A stretch of DNA of 64,000 nucleotides from Saprospiraceae bacterium (GCA_028280415.1 JANQLV010000048.1:186001-250000), one strand, 5' to 3'; positions 26,429-36,900 are shown, counted from the stretch's first letter. Numbers and translations: made by a program. The notes: a model not told the origin generated them from the letters alone.

Positions 26429-28960
26429 CTTTACCAATTTGAGCTGATTCAAATAAGCTCCCATTTTTATTTGAATAATGTAAATACCACTCTGCAGTAA
26501 TTCCAGATTTAATTCATGGTGATTCTCACCTCCATGAACAGATAATAAAGAACCGGAAATTAACCTGCCCCGGGTATCGTATAATTGAATACTGGCAGTT
26601 CCATTAAGCAGACTATTAAAAGTCAGAGTACTGATCTGATTAACCGGATTCGGAACCAGTGCTAAGTCATTGATATTTTTTTCCAGTTTTAAAGTTCTAA
26701 TCTCTGAGAAATTATATTTTCCGTCCAGGTCTAATAATTTCAGGCGATAGTACATGGGCTGATTAAAAACAGGAGCCCGATCCTCAAACAGATAAGTCCC
26801 CGAGCCAGTCGCCTCGACCAGGCCGATTTTTTCAAATTTTTGCCCATCGAGTGAGCGTTCAACCTCATAAACTGAAAGATTAATTTCGTTTTCACTTTCC
26901 CATTTCAGTTGTACATAATCAGGTTTGGGGAATACTTCAAAATTGGTCAAAGTAGCAGGAAGTGGTGATAAATTTGGAGCACTGATCCAGACAGAATAGG
27001 AGCGAGGGGCTAATTCGATATAAATTTGTTGATTAGCATCTACGAGGGCAAAATCAAAATTGGAATGACCTAATATATCTTTTAAAGTATCGCCTTCTGC
27101 CAGATTGGTCATATTGATGCCATGATCTACCTTAAGCGTTTCTCCGGCGAAGTTGATTGCTACTATGACTTCCTTTCCGGCGACTCCACCGGATAGCTGA
27201 TAAAGCAGAGTAGTGTGATCAAAACCGGCAATATAATTAGCAGTATAGGGAGTACCAATTCTGCTCAAATAATCTACACTGCCGGATTGGTAAATATACG
27301 TTTGATGCACATCGATCAATTCATCAATTTCTTCTTTGAGATAAGTGCCGGGAGCATTGGGAATATTAGCTTGATAATAATCGGGATAAAAAACCGATGG
27401 TAATCCAAGCTGGTTATTAGTGAGAATATAGGCATAGGCCAGCATTGGATCATTTTGTACAGGCTGACCGGCATCCCTAAAATCGTGATTATTAACAAAT
27501 GTGACCGTATTAAATCCACTAATCCCTCCGGCATCGACCATTCCGGAGTTGAAGACATTCCGAACATCGTATCCGAAAGCATCACAGGCATCTTTCAAGG
27601 CACTGCGCAATGCAAAATCAAAAGCGCGAACTTTTATTGCATTTTTTGTATCGGTATCCATATTGGCCTCTACATTATTAACCCATCCCGTTAGGGTAAA
27701 AGGATTGTTATCAAAAAACTCTCCGACAACCATTCCCGGATCAATACCATTATCGTGAAGATAATCCATCAAATCACCGGTATAAGCATAATCAAAATGT
27801 TTGACAGCATCCATTCGGTATCCCCGGATACCAACCTCTTCCCAAAGCCATTTTGACCATACATTCAGACTATCAGCCGTTTTTTGTTCGGACTGATCAT
27901 AATCATAAAAGAACCACATCCAGTCCCAATCTCCATTCAATTGAGTAGGATTGCCATTGGGTTTAAAATAAGTATAATCCATACCACCACGACCACTGGG
28001 CATATTTGTATAATCGGTATAGGTCTGATACCTTATTTGGTTTTGAATATCTGCTGAACCATCCCAGAGTCCAATGATATAATGATCGGAATAATTACCA
28101 CCTGAATTGTTCATATAAATCCAAAGAGTATCTCCGGCAGCGTTGAAATCACTGTTATTGATAGTTAATTGGAATTCATCAATTCCGCAAAATCCTCCGC
28201 AACTACCAACGTTATCAATACTGCCAATCATATCGACTCCGAGTTGAATGGTATTGTTCCCCTGACCACAATCGCCACCGCCATTACCGCCACCACTCTC
28301 ATCTTCATTATCTTCCGGTAAGCCCTGGAATCCGGTTGTATTCGTTTCCATGTACAATTTATATGTTCTACCATAATAATTCGGATGCAGCGATGCGGAA
28401 CGCAGTTTGAAATAGTAGGTCCCTGCTCCGTTGCCCGAAGCACCTCCCAAAGGCAGATAACACCGGAAGCGATCCGTAGGATAAGCATTATCTCCGGCAT
28501 TAACCTTCGTACAATTAAGATTTTCAATCCAGCCTTCCACGGAAGGATTATCCTCGGGGGCTCCGCCATCCCGGTGATTATAGATCACATCTGCTACTGA
28601 CTGAACACCAGCATTATTAAAAGCGCTTATGACATCATCTACCTGTGCGCGGGTACCAAATCCGGTAGCGCCGACAGAGGGAATACCCAGGTCGTATAAA
28701 TCCTGGGGATCATAGCCGTTGGAGGCGCTGCCGAAACTGGCCCTGGATAATGGCGGCAACCACATATAAGTAAAACCTGCTTGTCCCAGTTCATTGGCTT
28801 TATTTTCCAGCGTGTCTGCCCAGTTAAAACCATTTGCGGTTTTAGGATAATCCCAATACCAGCCTTGCATCATAAAATCCTGAGCATGAGCTAAATTGAA
28901 AGTTGAAAAAAGAAGAAAAGAAAGAAGAAAGAATTGATTAGTTTTGGGTACTTGATTCAT
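26423..28960 (-). CDS. Secreted GH13 alpha-amylase with inserted domain and T9SS type A domain
   Basis: This 845-residue protein has a signal peptide (cleaved after AHAQ). GH13 region I is DVIYNH, followed by an insertion of about 200 residues that contains a Gly-rich linker and a beta-sandwich-like segment (FGTRAQ... to DGSADIQNQ). The rest of the barrel has GYRMDAVKHFD (nucleophile Asp384), VVGEFF (acid/base Glu414) and VNNHD (Asp493). An Fn3-like/beta domain and the T9SS type A domain (LALVPNPVNQISTLTF... to NQLKLVKL) end the protein. It should hydrolyse alpha-1,4-glucans outside the cell. It is divergent from another T9SS protein that may bind glycans. Confidence 0.93.
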   Translation of the reverse strand: MNQVPKTNQFFLLSFLLFSTFNLAHAQDFMMQGWYWDYPKTANGFNWADTLENKANELGQAGFTYMWLPPLSRASFGSASNGYDPQDLYDLGIPSVGATGFGTRAQVDDVISAFNNAGVQSVADVIYNHRDGGAPEDNPSVEGWIENLNCTKVNAGDNAYPTDRFRCYLPLGGASGNGAGTYYFKLRSASLHPNYYGRTYKLYMETNTTGFQGLPEDNEDESGGGNGGGDCGQGNNTIQLGVDMIGSIDNVGSCGGFCGIDEFQLTINNSDFNAAGDTLWIYMNNSGGNYSDHYIIGLWDGSADIQNQIRYQTYTDYTNMPSGRGGMDYTYFKPNGNPTQLNGDWDWMWFFYDYDQSEQKTADSLNVWSKWLWEEVGIRGYRMDAVKHFDYAYTGDLMDYLHDNGIDPGMVVGEFFDNNPFTLTGWVNNVEANMDTDTKNAIKVRAFDFALRSALKDACDAFGYDVRNVFNSGMVDAGGISGFNTVTFVNNHDFRDAGQPVQNDPMLAYAYILTNNQLGLPSVFYPDYYQANIPNAPGTYLKEEIDELIDVHQTYIYQSGSVDYLSRIGTPYTANYIAGFDHTTLLYQLSGGVAGKEVIVAINFAGETLKVDHGINMTNLAEGDTLKDILGHSNFDFALVDANQQIYIELAPRSYSVWISAPNLSPLPATLTNFEVFPKPDYVQLKWESENEINLSVYEVERSLDGQKFEKIGLVEATGSGTYLFEDRAPVFNQPMYYRLKLLDLDGKYNFSEIRTLKLEKNINDLALVPNPVNQISTLTFNSLLNGTASIQLYDTRGRLISGSLLSVHGGENHHELNLELLQSGIYIIQIKMGAYLNQLKLVKL

Positions 28961-29422
28961 TTTGCTCGTAGTTTCTGAATTTATTTCCTTGATATAAAGG
29001 TTACTAAAATTATTATTTTTTTATAAAATGACAAATTGGTATCCGATATTTCGTACTTGTATCAAAGCCGTTTAGAGAGCTTTAAATGAAGTATCCAGTG
29101 ACAATGTCTCTTAGTTTTTTATTTTTAAATAATCCGTTTATAATTCCGGAGAGGTTTAAATCTTTCTTTTATAAAAGTAGTTTTTAAAACCATCTGAAAG
29201 ATTTTAGATAGATATTTCAAAATAAATTTCATTTTAATAAAATTATTTCTCGCCTCAAAAAACAAAAACCAAACCCGCTTCATTTTTTTTTCTACTGAAT
29301 ATTTCCTTAACTTAGTAGTAACCAATCTGAATATTTCATTTTAACCTACCTGTAATTTCATTGTATTTTGCTATTGCCTTCAATAGCCTCACTATTGTTA
29401 TTGACAAATAAAACTAAAAACT
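28961..29422. other. 462-bp AT-rich divergent intergenic region
   Basis: This gap lies between the alpha-amylase and the plus-strand T9SS protein. It contains a small hairpin CTATTG-CCTT-CAATAG at 29371-29386, 36 nt upstream of the plus-strand ATG. I found no exact TAnnTTTG box at a convincing position and no supported gene. Confidence 0.5.
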
Positions 29423-30745
29423 ATGATGCGAAAAATTTACACAACACTCAGAGCTATTTTATGTTTTTTACTTCCCCTTTCAGTTATGGCACAACCTGTA
29501 GTAGATGGAGATTTATCTGATCTGGATTACATCTCTATCGGCACTAAAGAGAATGCCAATGCCGGTTTTGGAGCTAATATAGATGTAAGCGAAATTCTAT
29601 ATTATTCTGATCAGGTTAATTCAAAACTATACCTCGGCGTAAAGGGAAAACTGAATACTGGAGCCAATGATGGAATTGGGATATTTATCAACTTTTCGGA
29701 TGTATCCGGACTTGCTGCCGGTACGGAACTTGGCTTTTCCGGGGCAGGGCATTATATGGATGGACAGGGAGGTGGAACAAACGATAACTTTAAAGCGGAT
29801 TTTGAAGTAGATTATATGCTGGCCATGAATCCGGGGGCGGGTAATTCTTCCGTATTTCTGGATGCAGCAGAATTAGTAGGGAGTACCGGAACCGATTTTT
29901 TGGGAACAGCGAATCAAAGTGGAGGAACCGCAACGGATACCGATGTATTTGGTACAGGAGCTGCTTCGACCTTTGCCTTCAACAATGGCGGTGCTGCCAA
30001 TCAGGGCTTTGAAGTTGTTTTTGATTACGCTGCCCTTGGTATTAGTGCTGCATCGGATATAGAAGTTTTTACTTTTGTAGTGAGTGCAACCGGATTTTTT
30101 TCGGATGTTACGGTTCCGGGGGATGTAAGTGGTGGAAATCTTAATTTCAATCCTGATTTCAATGCAATTGGTGGAGGACCTTATCATACGACCTTTGCAC
30201 CATTGCCGGTAGAATTAAGCTATTTTGAAGCAACTGTAGATCAGTATGCTCACACAGTTTTATTGGAGTGGTCGACGGCTTCTGAAGAAAACAATGATTA
30301 TTTTGCGCTTGAGCGTTCGGCAGATGGTCGAAACTTTGAAACAATTGCAGAAATTGCCACCAGAGCAGGAGATAACTTCGGTAGACAGGAGTATTTTTAT
30401 TCTGATGAACAGCCAAGATCAGGTGATAGCTACTATCGTTTGAGACAGGTTGATCTGGATGGAGATGAGCATTTTTCTCGGATTATTAATGTTTATTTTT
30501 CTTTTACAGAAATTCGGATTTTTCCAAATCCGGTGGAATCGGTGCTTTCTGTTCGTCTGGCGAATCCCTTAAATGGTCATATTCTAATCTACAATTTACA
30601 GGGGCAATTAGTTAAATTTCGATCAATCGAAGAAGAGCAGGGTTTTGATATGGAGGCTGGTGATCTGGCAGGAGGATTTTATGTTTATAAAATAATTGAT
30701 AATCAAGGCAAGGACCTTTATGTTGACCGGTTTTTGAAAAGATAA
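29423..30745 (+). CDS. T9SS type A secreted protein, possible carbohydrate-binding N-terminal domain
   Basis: This 440-residue protein has a signal peptide (MMRKIYTTLRAILCFLLPLSVMAQ) and an N-terminal domain of ~230 residues beginning VVDGDLSDLDYISIG, a DOMON/CBM9-like opening. A segment common in Bacteroidota exoproteins follows (LPVELSYFEATVDQ...VLLEWSTASEENNDYFALERSADG, about residues 255-345), then a T9SS type A domain (IRIFPNPVESVLSV to YVDRFLKR). It is transcribed divergently from the alpha-amylase, and a joint role in glucan use is possible but only inferred. A palindromic element follows the stop codon. Confidence 0.88.
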   Translation: MMRKIYTTLRAILCFLLPLSVMAQPVVDGDLSDLDYISIGTKENANAGFGANIDVSEILYYSDQVNSKLYLGVKGKLNTGANDGIGIFINFSDVSGLAAGTELGFSGAGHYMDGQGGGTNDNFKADFEVDYMLAMNPGAGNSSVFLDAAELVGSTGTDFLGTANQSGGTATDTDVFGTGAASTFAFNNGGAANQGFEVVFDYAALGISAASDIEVFTFVVSATGFFSDVTVPGDVSGGNLNFNPDFNAIGGGPYHTTFAPLPVELSYFEATVDQYAHTVLLEWSTASEENNDYFALERSADGRNFETIAEIATRAGDNFGRQEYFYSDEQPRSGDSYYRLRQVDLDGDEHFSRIINVYFSFTEIRIFPNPVESVLSVRLANPLNGHILIYNLQGQLVKFRSIEEEQGFDMEAGDLAGGFYVYKIIDNQGKDLYVDRFLKR

Positions 30746-30755
30746 AATATGAAAT

Positions 30756-30894
30756 AAGAGTCATCCCGGATTTTGCCTAAGCTCCACTTTGAAATTGAAT
30801 GAGGTATTGGGCAATCTTGGAAAACCTAAACTCAGTTAGAAGCTTTTACACGCTATAAACCTCTTTAGAGCTGCTAAAATTCGGGATAACTCTT
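30756..30894. repeat. Nested palindromic intergenic element, copy B
   Basis: The left tip GAGTCATCCCGGATTTT (30758-30774) pairs with AAAATTCGGGATAACTC (30876-30892), with mismatches at two positions. Inner arms AGCTC/GAGCT (30780-30784, 30868-30872) and GAGGT/ACCTC (30801-30805, 30859-30863) continue the fold. The tips match copy A (11217-11422). Like copy A it fills the convergent gap after a T9SS type A gene. A lone related tip (GAGTCATCC) occurs at about 33847-33855 without a partner. Confidence 0.6.
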
Positions 30895-30901
30895 TATATT
30901 T

Positions 30902-31753
30902 TTAACGCATTTGAATGACTTCGTCACTCGTATCTGGAATATGCATATCTCCAAAGTCAAGAACGTACTTTCCTTCTGCATTTTGCTTTTTCCATTCTCT
31001 GTCTTTTAGATCTTTTTTAAAATCGACCATAACTTGTGGCTCGAGCCGGGCCTCGCCAAAATAACATTCTTTAAAATACCGGCCCTTATCCTGTAAGGAC
31101 ATACCGGAAGGCTCTATCTGCAAGCTATTTAAAATATTATCGATGCCTAATCTGCGGATATAGGGATTGCCTTCGAATAAAAGATTGTTTTGAATGACTC
31201 TACCGGGAAGAATAAAACCTGCATCCACTGAGCCGCCTGCTTCTAAAATACAGTTGATCTCATAGTTCAAGGTAGTAAGATAATCACCAAAAGGACCTTT
31301 CACGACGAAGCTACTACTCAATAAAACGACTTCCTGATCGGTGGAATTCTCAAATCTACATTTGAAGTTCAACGTTTTTAAAAGCCTTTTACTATTGGGG
31401 CTTTTCCGCACCATTCCGACTTCTTCTACTTTTATGCTTTGCTTAACTACATCTTGTGTACCATTTTCATTTAGCTTGAATTCTACCGGAAAACCATCTC
31501 TGGAAAAGTTTCCAGCCATTTCCAAAATCTCCTTATAAGATTTGTCCTTAAGGCTATAATTAAAATAATCCCTATGCCGGACAATCGCATAATTCAACAA
31601 AAACAGCTCACTGTCGTTTATCTTATCGGAAACCAGTAATTTTTCATAATCCAGTTTTTCGTACCATTCGTACGTGAACTTTTTACCCAGAATGCCATCG
31701 GAATTACAGGAAAGCAAGCTCAATATTATTAATAAAAGTGCAAAATTTTTCAT
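30902..31753 (-). CDS. Lipoprotein of unknown function
   Basis: This 283-residue protein has a lipoprotein signal, MKNFALLLIILSLLSC. I chose the ATG at 31753; an in-frame TTG two codons earlier is less likely. The mature region has no recognised motif. A conserved-looking beta-rich segment (LNFKCRFENSTDQEVVLLSSSFVVKG) suggests an Ig-like fold near the middle. A TAGCTTTG -7-like box lies only three bases upstream of the ATG (see findings). Confidence 0.82.
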   Translation of the reverse strand: MKNFALLLIILSLLSCNSDGILGKKFTYEWYEKLDYEKLLVSDKINDSELFLLNYAIVRHRDYFNYSLKDKSYKEILEMAGNFSRDGFPVEFKLNENGTQDVVKQSIKVEEVGMVRKSPNSKRLLKTLNFKCRFENSTDQEVVLLSSSFVVKGPFGDYLTTLNYEINCILEAGGSVDAGFILPGRVIQNNLLFEGNPYIRRLGIDNILNSLQIEPSGMSLQDKGRYFKECYFGEARLEPQVMVDFKKDLKDREWKKQNAEGKYVLDFGDMHIPDTSDEVIQMR

Positions 31754-31795
31754 GCTCAAAGCTAATAAAGAAATTAGGATTACCGCCGCGAGGGC

Positions 31796-31809
31796 TCAAA
31801 ATATTTTGA
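31796..31809. promoter_or_regulatory. 14-bp perfect palindrome in a divergent promoter region
   Basis: TCAAAATATTTTGA is self-complementary. It lies between the lipoprotein start (31753, minus) and the tRNA methyltransferase start (31906, plus), 43 and 97 bp away. It is a candidate operator, but AT-rich palindromes arise by chance more often than GC-containing ones. Confidence 0.3.
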
Positions 31810-31905
31810 ATGATTCATATATTTTTCGCGAGCAGTTAAGAATTCATTATTTTTGGCATCCATATAAGGATTCGATGTACAAATAACGATAATTCCCCCT
31901 TTGTT

Positions 31906-32640
31906 ATGATGATAAATTCCAAGGAAAAAACCGAAAAAGATATCTTTAGATTTAAACAATTCAGTATTGCACAAGATGCTTGCAGTATGAAGGTTGGAAC
32001 GGACGGGATACTGCTGGGAGCCTGGGCGGAGGTAGAAAGTGCTGGTAAGATTCTGGATATTGGTGCAGGTACGGGTTTGATCGCTCTAATGTTAGCTCAA
32101 CGATCAGAAGCCCTGATCGATGCTGTAGAAGTAGACGAAAAAGCCTGGCGGCAAGCTGCAGATAATTTTGATCAGAGCCCCTGGAGTATGCGCCTTCAGG
32201 CATTTCATGTATCTATTCAGGAATATGCCCGGGTTAATCGCGATACCTATGATTTGATTGTTAGTAATCCGCCTTTTTTCTCAGGTGGCGTCTTTTCTTC
32301 TAATCAGGGAAGGGCGAGTGTTCGGCATACGATAAAGCTTCCCAATGGCGATTTATTGAGTGCTGCCCGAAACCTTTTGACTCGTGAAGGTAGATTTTGT
32401 GTGGTTTTACCAGTATTGGAAGGGCTTCGATTCAAAGAGATGGCCAAAAATTATGGGCTTTATTGTAATAAACTAATGGAAGTTTTTCCGAAAAGAGATA
32501 AAAAGGCCAATCGTCTGCTGATGTGTTTTGAGAAAAAAAGCAAAGACTTAGAAAAGGATCACTTAATAGTGTATAATGAAAAAGGTAATTATGCAGACCG
32601 GATGATTACTTTAACCAAGAGTTTCTATCTAAATCTTTGA
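31906..32640 (+). CDS. trmN6: tRNA1(Val) (adenine(37)-N6)-methyltransferase
   Basis: This 244-residue class I SAM-dependent methyltransferase has the SAM-binding ILDIGAGTGLIALMLAQR (about residues 46-63) and the N6-adenine catalytic motif DLIVSNPPFF (about residues 117-126). It matches the YfiC/TrmN6 family, which methylates A37 of tRNA1(Val). An alternative ATG lies one codon downstream of the chosen start. Terminator hairpins follow the gene. Confidence 0.92.
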   Translation: MMINSKEKTEKDIFRFKQFSIAQDACSMKVGTDGILLGAWAEVESAGKILDIGAGTGLIALMLAQRSEALIDAVEVDEKAWRQAADNFDQSPWSMRLQAFHVSIQEYARVNRDTYDLIVSNPPFFSGGVFSSNQGRASVRHTIKLPNGDLLSAARNLLTREGRFCVVLPVLEGLRFKEMAKNYGLYCNKLMEVFPKRDKKANRLLMCFEKKSKDLEKDHLIVYNEKGNYADRMITLTKSFYLNL

Positions 32641-32648
32641 GAAAAAAA

Positions 32649-32685
32649 TAAGGCAAGCAGCATCTCTCGTAGACTGCTTGCCTTA
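32649..32685 (-). terminator. Intrinsic terminator, minus-strand orientation
   Basis: A 12-bp perfect stem (TAAGGCAAGCAG / CTGCTTGCCTTA) with a 13-nt loop is followed, in the minus-strand direction, by a run of T residues. It is the second of two hairpins in the convergent gap between the tRNA methyltransferase gene and the small HTH-like gene. On the plus strand no T-tract follows. Confidence 0.65.
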
Positions 32686-32715
32686 AAATTACCATTGTTT
32701 TAAGGACAGTTTGTT

Positions 32716-32754
32716 AAAAAAGGGAAACAATCAATAAAATTGCTTCCCTTTTTT
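32716..32754. terminator. Bidirectional intrinsic terminator
   Basis: AAAAAAGGGAAACAAT (32716-32731) pairs with ATTGCTTCCCTTTTTT (32739-32754) with a single mismatch. Both sides end in A/T runs, so the hairpin can terminate transcription from both converging genes. It abuts the stop codon of the HTH-like gene (32755-32757). Confidence 0.8.
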
Positions 32755-33024
32755 CTATTCCATACTCATTTGTCGGTTCACTTTGTGTTCGTTGATAATA
32801 CTTTGAGCAAGATCAAGAATAGTTGTGTCCTTCAAACTTACGATTCCACCATCAGGACCGGGTTGGATATGCTTGCCAATAATATTTCCATTTTCATACT
32901 TCTTAGCCCCAAAATAATTCCTTACGGTTTGTGGCTCGATTTGAAGAGTTTTGGCAATGCGTTCAACACTCCCGGTAGGAAGTTGGTGCTTAATTCTTCG
33001 TAATTCTCTGAAGGTAATGTTCAT
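32755..33024 (-). CDS. Small HTH-like putative DNA-binding protein
   Basis: This 89-residue protein has a helix-turn-helix-like segment, SVERIAKTLQIEPQTVRNYFG (about residues 19-39). A Gly-rich turn (IQPGPDGGIVSLKD) and a C-terminal helix follow. Similar small proteins occur widely in Bacteroidota without known function. The upstream region contains inverted repeats (33242-33255, 33299-33320) that could be its operators; autoregulation is an inference. The 3' end has a strong bidirectional terminator. Confidence 0.8.
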   Translation of the reverse strand: MNITFRELRRIKHQLPTGSVERIAKTLQIEPQTVRNYFGAKKYENGNIIGKHIQPGPDGGIVSLKDTTILDLAQSIINEHKVNRQMSME

Positions 33025-33374
33025 AATAGGTAATGATTTAATATGATTAGAAAAGAAATGGAATATCTAACGATTGAATTATATTGGAAATTTAGAAATT
33101 TTAAAACTATTATCAAAGTAAATCTTCTAAAAAATGAATAATATTTTGATTTTTAATATAAGTGTGTAACAATATTTTATATGGAAAAATGTTATATGTA
33201 GCCTGGTTAATGTATGTTGTAGAATACTTTACAGCGCAAACTATAAAGCTTTATAAAGCAATGTAACGTCAATATGAATTGTTTTATCGCTTATTTACAC
33301 GTAAATTGCACTGTTTACGTTATATTAACCACAAAATTTAAACTATACATGTAAGGAATAATAGCTTCTTTAAT
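33025..33374. other. 350-bp divergent intergenic region with inverted repeats
   Basis: AT-rich spacer between the HTH-like gene and the plus-strand exported protein. It contains a 14-bp palindrome TATAAAGCTTTATA (33242-33255) and ACGTAAA/TTTACGT arms (33299-33305, 33314-33320) around an 8-nt spacer. No supported gene. Confidence 0.55.
33299..33320. promoter_or_regulatory. Inverted repeat ACGTAAA-N8-TTTACGT, candidate operator
   Basis: Perfect 7-bp arms separated by 8 bp, 55 bp upstream of the exported-protein ATG at 33375. The arm spacing suits a dimeric DNA-binding protein. The neighbouring HTH-like protein is the obvious candidate, without proof. Confidence 0.35.
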
Positions 33375-33782
33375 ATGAAAACGATTTATACTATTTTAAT
33401 GTTCATTAGCCCATTCTACATTTTTTCCCAATCCTCAAACTTCAAGCAATTAGTACCGGATGAACGTATAATAGAAGTGTATGGTGCGGATTATGTAGAG
33501 CGCCTGTTGGCGGATAATCCTTTTCTGATCAAAAGGTGGAATTATTACCTTGACCATGCCTTTTATATCACAGAGGATATTCCCGACAAGGGGGCGACGT
33601 ATAAAGAAATTGAAATCCCGGACCTCGAACGTATCAATATCCTTAAGATAGAAAAAGAACAGGACATTGAAAGAGCCTGGGATGTGCCAAAGATATACAG
33701 AATTCAATCGACAGATAAGCTCTTGATTTATCATCCCGGCAAACTTTTTAATGAAAAATTGAGAAAAGCTCTAAAGCAATAA
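33375..33782 (+). CDS. Small exported protein of unknown function
   Basis: This 135-residue protein has a signal peptide (MKTIYTILMFISPFYIFSQS) and a compact mature region (VYGADYVERLLADNPFLIKRWNYYLDHAFYI...). No enzyme motif is visible. It sits 217 bp upstream of the adhesin-PorP cassette but is separated from it by a hairpin (33899-33915), so co-transcription is uncertain. Confidence 0.78.
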   Translation: MKTIYTILMFISPFYIFSQSSNFKQLVPDERIIEVYGADYVERLLADNPFLIKRWNYYLDHAFYITEDIPDKGATYKEIEIPDLERINILKIEKEQDIERAWDVPKIYRIQSTDKLLIYHPGKLFNEKLRKALKQ

Positions 33783-33998
33783 TATGATTACGGACTTGTT
33801 CTTTAAGGAATTTAACTGTATTTTTACGAAACTTCCCGCGAAGAGAGTCATCCTGATCTTAAACTTCCTATTTCCTGTATTGCTATTCTAAAGTTTTGAG
33901 CGATTTATTATCGCTATAGCTTTATGCTTTCGATTTCCCATGTGCGAAGACCTTGAATGGTCCAACGAATCTTTATACTAATAAAACTGAAACTTAAT

Positions 33999-36900
33999 AT
34001 GAGAAGTTTTACTCTTCTTGGTCTTTTCATTGTATTCTGCTTTTCTACTTACGGACAAATCTATATTATGGACGGGACACCGATCGATGCCTGCGACGGT
34101 TTTTTTCTGGATAGTGGAGGCGGAAATGGAGACTACGGTGCAAATGAAAGTTTTACTACAACTATTTGTTCTGATGGAAGTAGTGGAACACATGTCAAAT
34201 TGAATTTCTCCGGAGTTTCTATAGGCGATGGTGATATGTTGTGTTTTTTCGACGGACCAGATGCCACTGCACCGCAACTGAGCTGCCACGATGATTTTCT
34301 TCCGGGCGCTCCATTTATTATTCAGGCAACTGCGGTGAACCCAAGTGGATGTGTGACGATAACCTTTAATTCTGATGGAGCGACACAAGGAGAAGGCTGG
34401 AGTGCGGATATTAGCTGTATACCCGCTTGTCAAACGATTCTCGCTACCCTGATTAGTACAGATCCGATTATCAGTCCTCCGGACACCGGATATATTGATA
34501 TTTGCCCTGGAGATAGAGTCTTTTTTAATGCTACCGGAGAATATCCTCAGGATGGTATTGTCTACAATCATTCAGATCTGACATCCAGTTTTTTCTGGGA
34601 TTTTGGCGATGGATCCACAGCGGTTGGACCGAATACTTCACATGTTTACGATGAGCCGGGAGGTTATGTCGTAGAGTTGTTTATCGAAGATCAATTCGGT
34701 TGTACAAATACGAATTTTATCTCGCAGCGAATACGAGTTTCTACCTACCCTGATTTTGAGCTTGCAGGGGATATACCGGAGGAAATCTGTGCAGGGGATA
34801 CCATTTCCCTGAGTGCTTTGGTTACCGATATTGATAGTACCTTTGAGGTTTCAGTGACGCCCACGGAAGGAGGTTTTCCAACCGGAGGGGTTCGTTCAGA
34901 TTCTCTGCCCTTACCGGATGGAACCGGTGCTACTTATTCTACCAGTATCATTTTTAATAATTTTGCACCCGGTCAGGTACTTACAGATGTGAATGATTTA
35001 CTATCGATCTGTGTAAATATGGAGCATTCCTGGATGCACGATTTACAAATTGAGTTGATTTGTCCGGATGGTACAATCGTTGTTTTGCAACAACAGGTAT
35101 TTGAAGGTCAGTGTTTTCTGGGAATACCCAACGAGGATGATGAAGGTTTTGATCCTCCCTTGCAAGGTGTCGGCTGGGATTATTGCTGGACACCCAATGC
35201 AACGAATGGAAACTGGACACAATATTGGCAAAATACGGGAGTAGGCACTTTGCCCTCGGATGATTATAATGCCTTTGGAGATTTGAGTGATTTTGTAGGA
35301 TGTCCCTTAAATGGTGAATGGACCATCGTAGTACAGGATTTATGGGGCATTGATAATGGCTGGATATTTGAATGGAGCATCAATTTTGCTCCGGAACTGT
35401 ACCCGGATGTAGAAACTTTTACACCACAAATACTCGACTGGCAATGGGAAAATAATCCTACAATCGTTTATTATTCCAATGATTCAATTACCGCTGCGCT
35501 GAATAATGCCGGTAATCCCAGTTATACGTTTACAGTAACCGATGATTTTGGTTGTTCCTATGATACAACGGTTGTAGTAGATGTTTTGCCACCAACACAC
35601 CCTAGTTGTTTTCAGTGTGAACCATTGACAATCGCTACTGAATTGATGGATAGTGTGATTTGCGAAGGCGAAGATGTGTCTCTGGATGCTTCTACAGATG
35701 ATCCACTGGGCGATCAGGCAGTTACTTTCGAAGCATTTTCCAATACCGAATTTGATGGTGGAACTTTCCCGCCGGGGAATCCCATTAATTCTCCGATTGC
35801 GATAAGCTATATCAATCCGGATGTTTTAACTGATCCTTTCACGCAAATCGAATCGGTCTGCCTAAATATTGAGCATAGTTTTACTGCGGATGTGGAAATA
35901 AGATTACAGGCACCTAATGGGGTAGTCATAGAGCTTTCCACAGATAATGGAGGTAGTGGTGATGATTATACCAATACCTGCTTTACTCCCAGCGCGCTTA
36001 CTCCAATCACTGCAGGAAGCCCTCCTTTTACCGGAAACTGGCAACCGGAAGGCAATTGGAATGACCTGGTTGGAACATCGATTACAGGCGACTGGGTACT
36101 ATTAGTAGCTGATGATCAAAATGGTTTCGGAGGTGAATTTATCGATTGGTCAATTACTTTTAATACAGTCAATGAGGTGAATTATTTCTGGTCGCCTGCT
36201 GCTACATTATCCTGTAATAATTGCCCTGATCCTGTTGCTTCTCCAGCCGTAACTACAGATTATATTGTAAATGCAGTTGACTTTTTTGGCTGTACTTTGA
36301 CAGATACTGTAACGATAAGCATTCTTGAAGCACTGGAAGCACCTGTTTTGAGCTGTGGGTTTATGGATAATGGAAGTCTGACAATTGACTGGCTTGATGT
36401 TTTAGGAGCATCAGGTTACGAAGTGAGCCTCGATGGAGGTTTAAACTGGTTAGCAGCTAATGGAACCTTGTCCCATACGGTTAATGGCTTAACGGATGGT
36501 GAAGTTGTGGATATACTGGTTAGAGCAACGGTAGCAAATTCAAATTGCCCCCCGGCTGAAGCAAACCTGATGTGTACATATATGGAAGAACCATGTGCCC
36601 TGGTGGTTGATACGAGCGCAACTATGCCTCCTTCCTGCTGGAATACCAGTGATGCTACTGTTCTTATGTCTGCTATGGGAGGGATAGCTCCGGTTAACTA
36701 TTCTTTGGATGGAGGTCCGGTACAGGGACCTGATTTTAGCGATGTTGCTCCGGGAATGCACACTGTTGTCGCTGTTGATGATGTAGGATGTATGGATTCC
36801 ATTACATTTGAAATTATTGCTCCGGATACGATATTCCTGACTCTGACTACGGACTCTGTTACTTGTACCGGAGCTTGTGATGGTCAGGCAACAGTTATGG

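Noticed and set aside
29125-29325. Minus-strand open frame of 66 codons between amylase and T9SS genes
   Set aside because: Lys/Phe-rich translation typical of AT-rich noncoding DNA; no supporting context.
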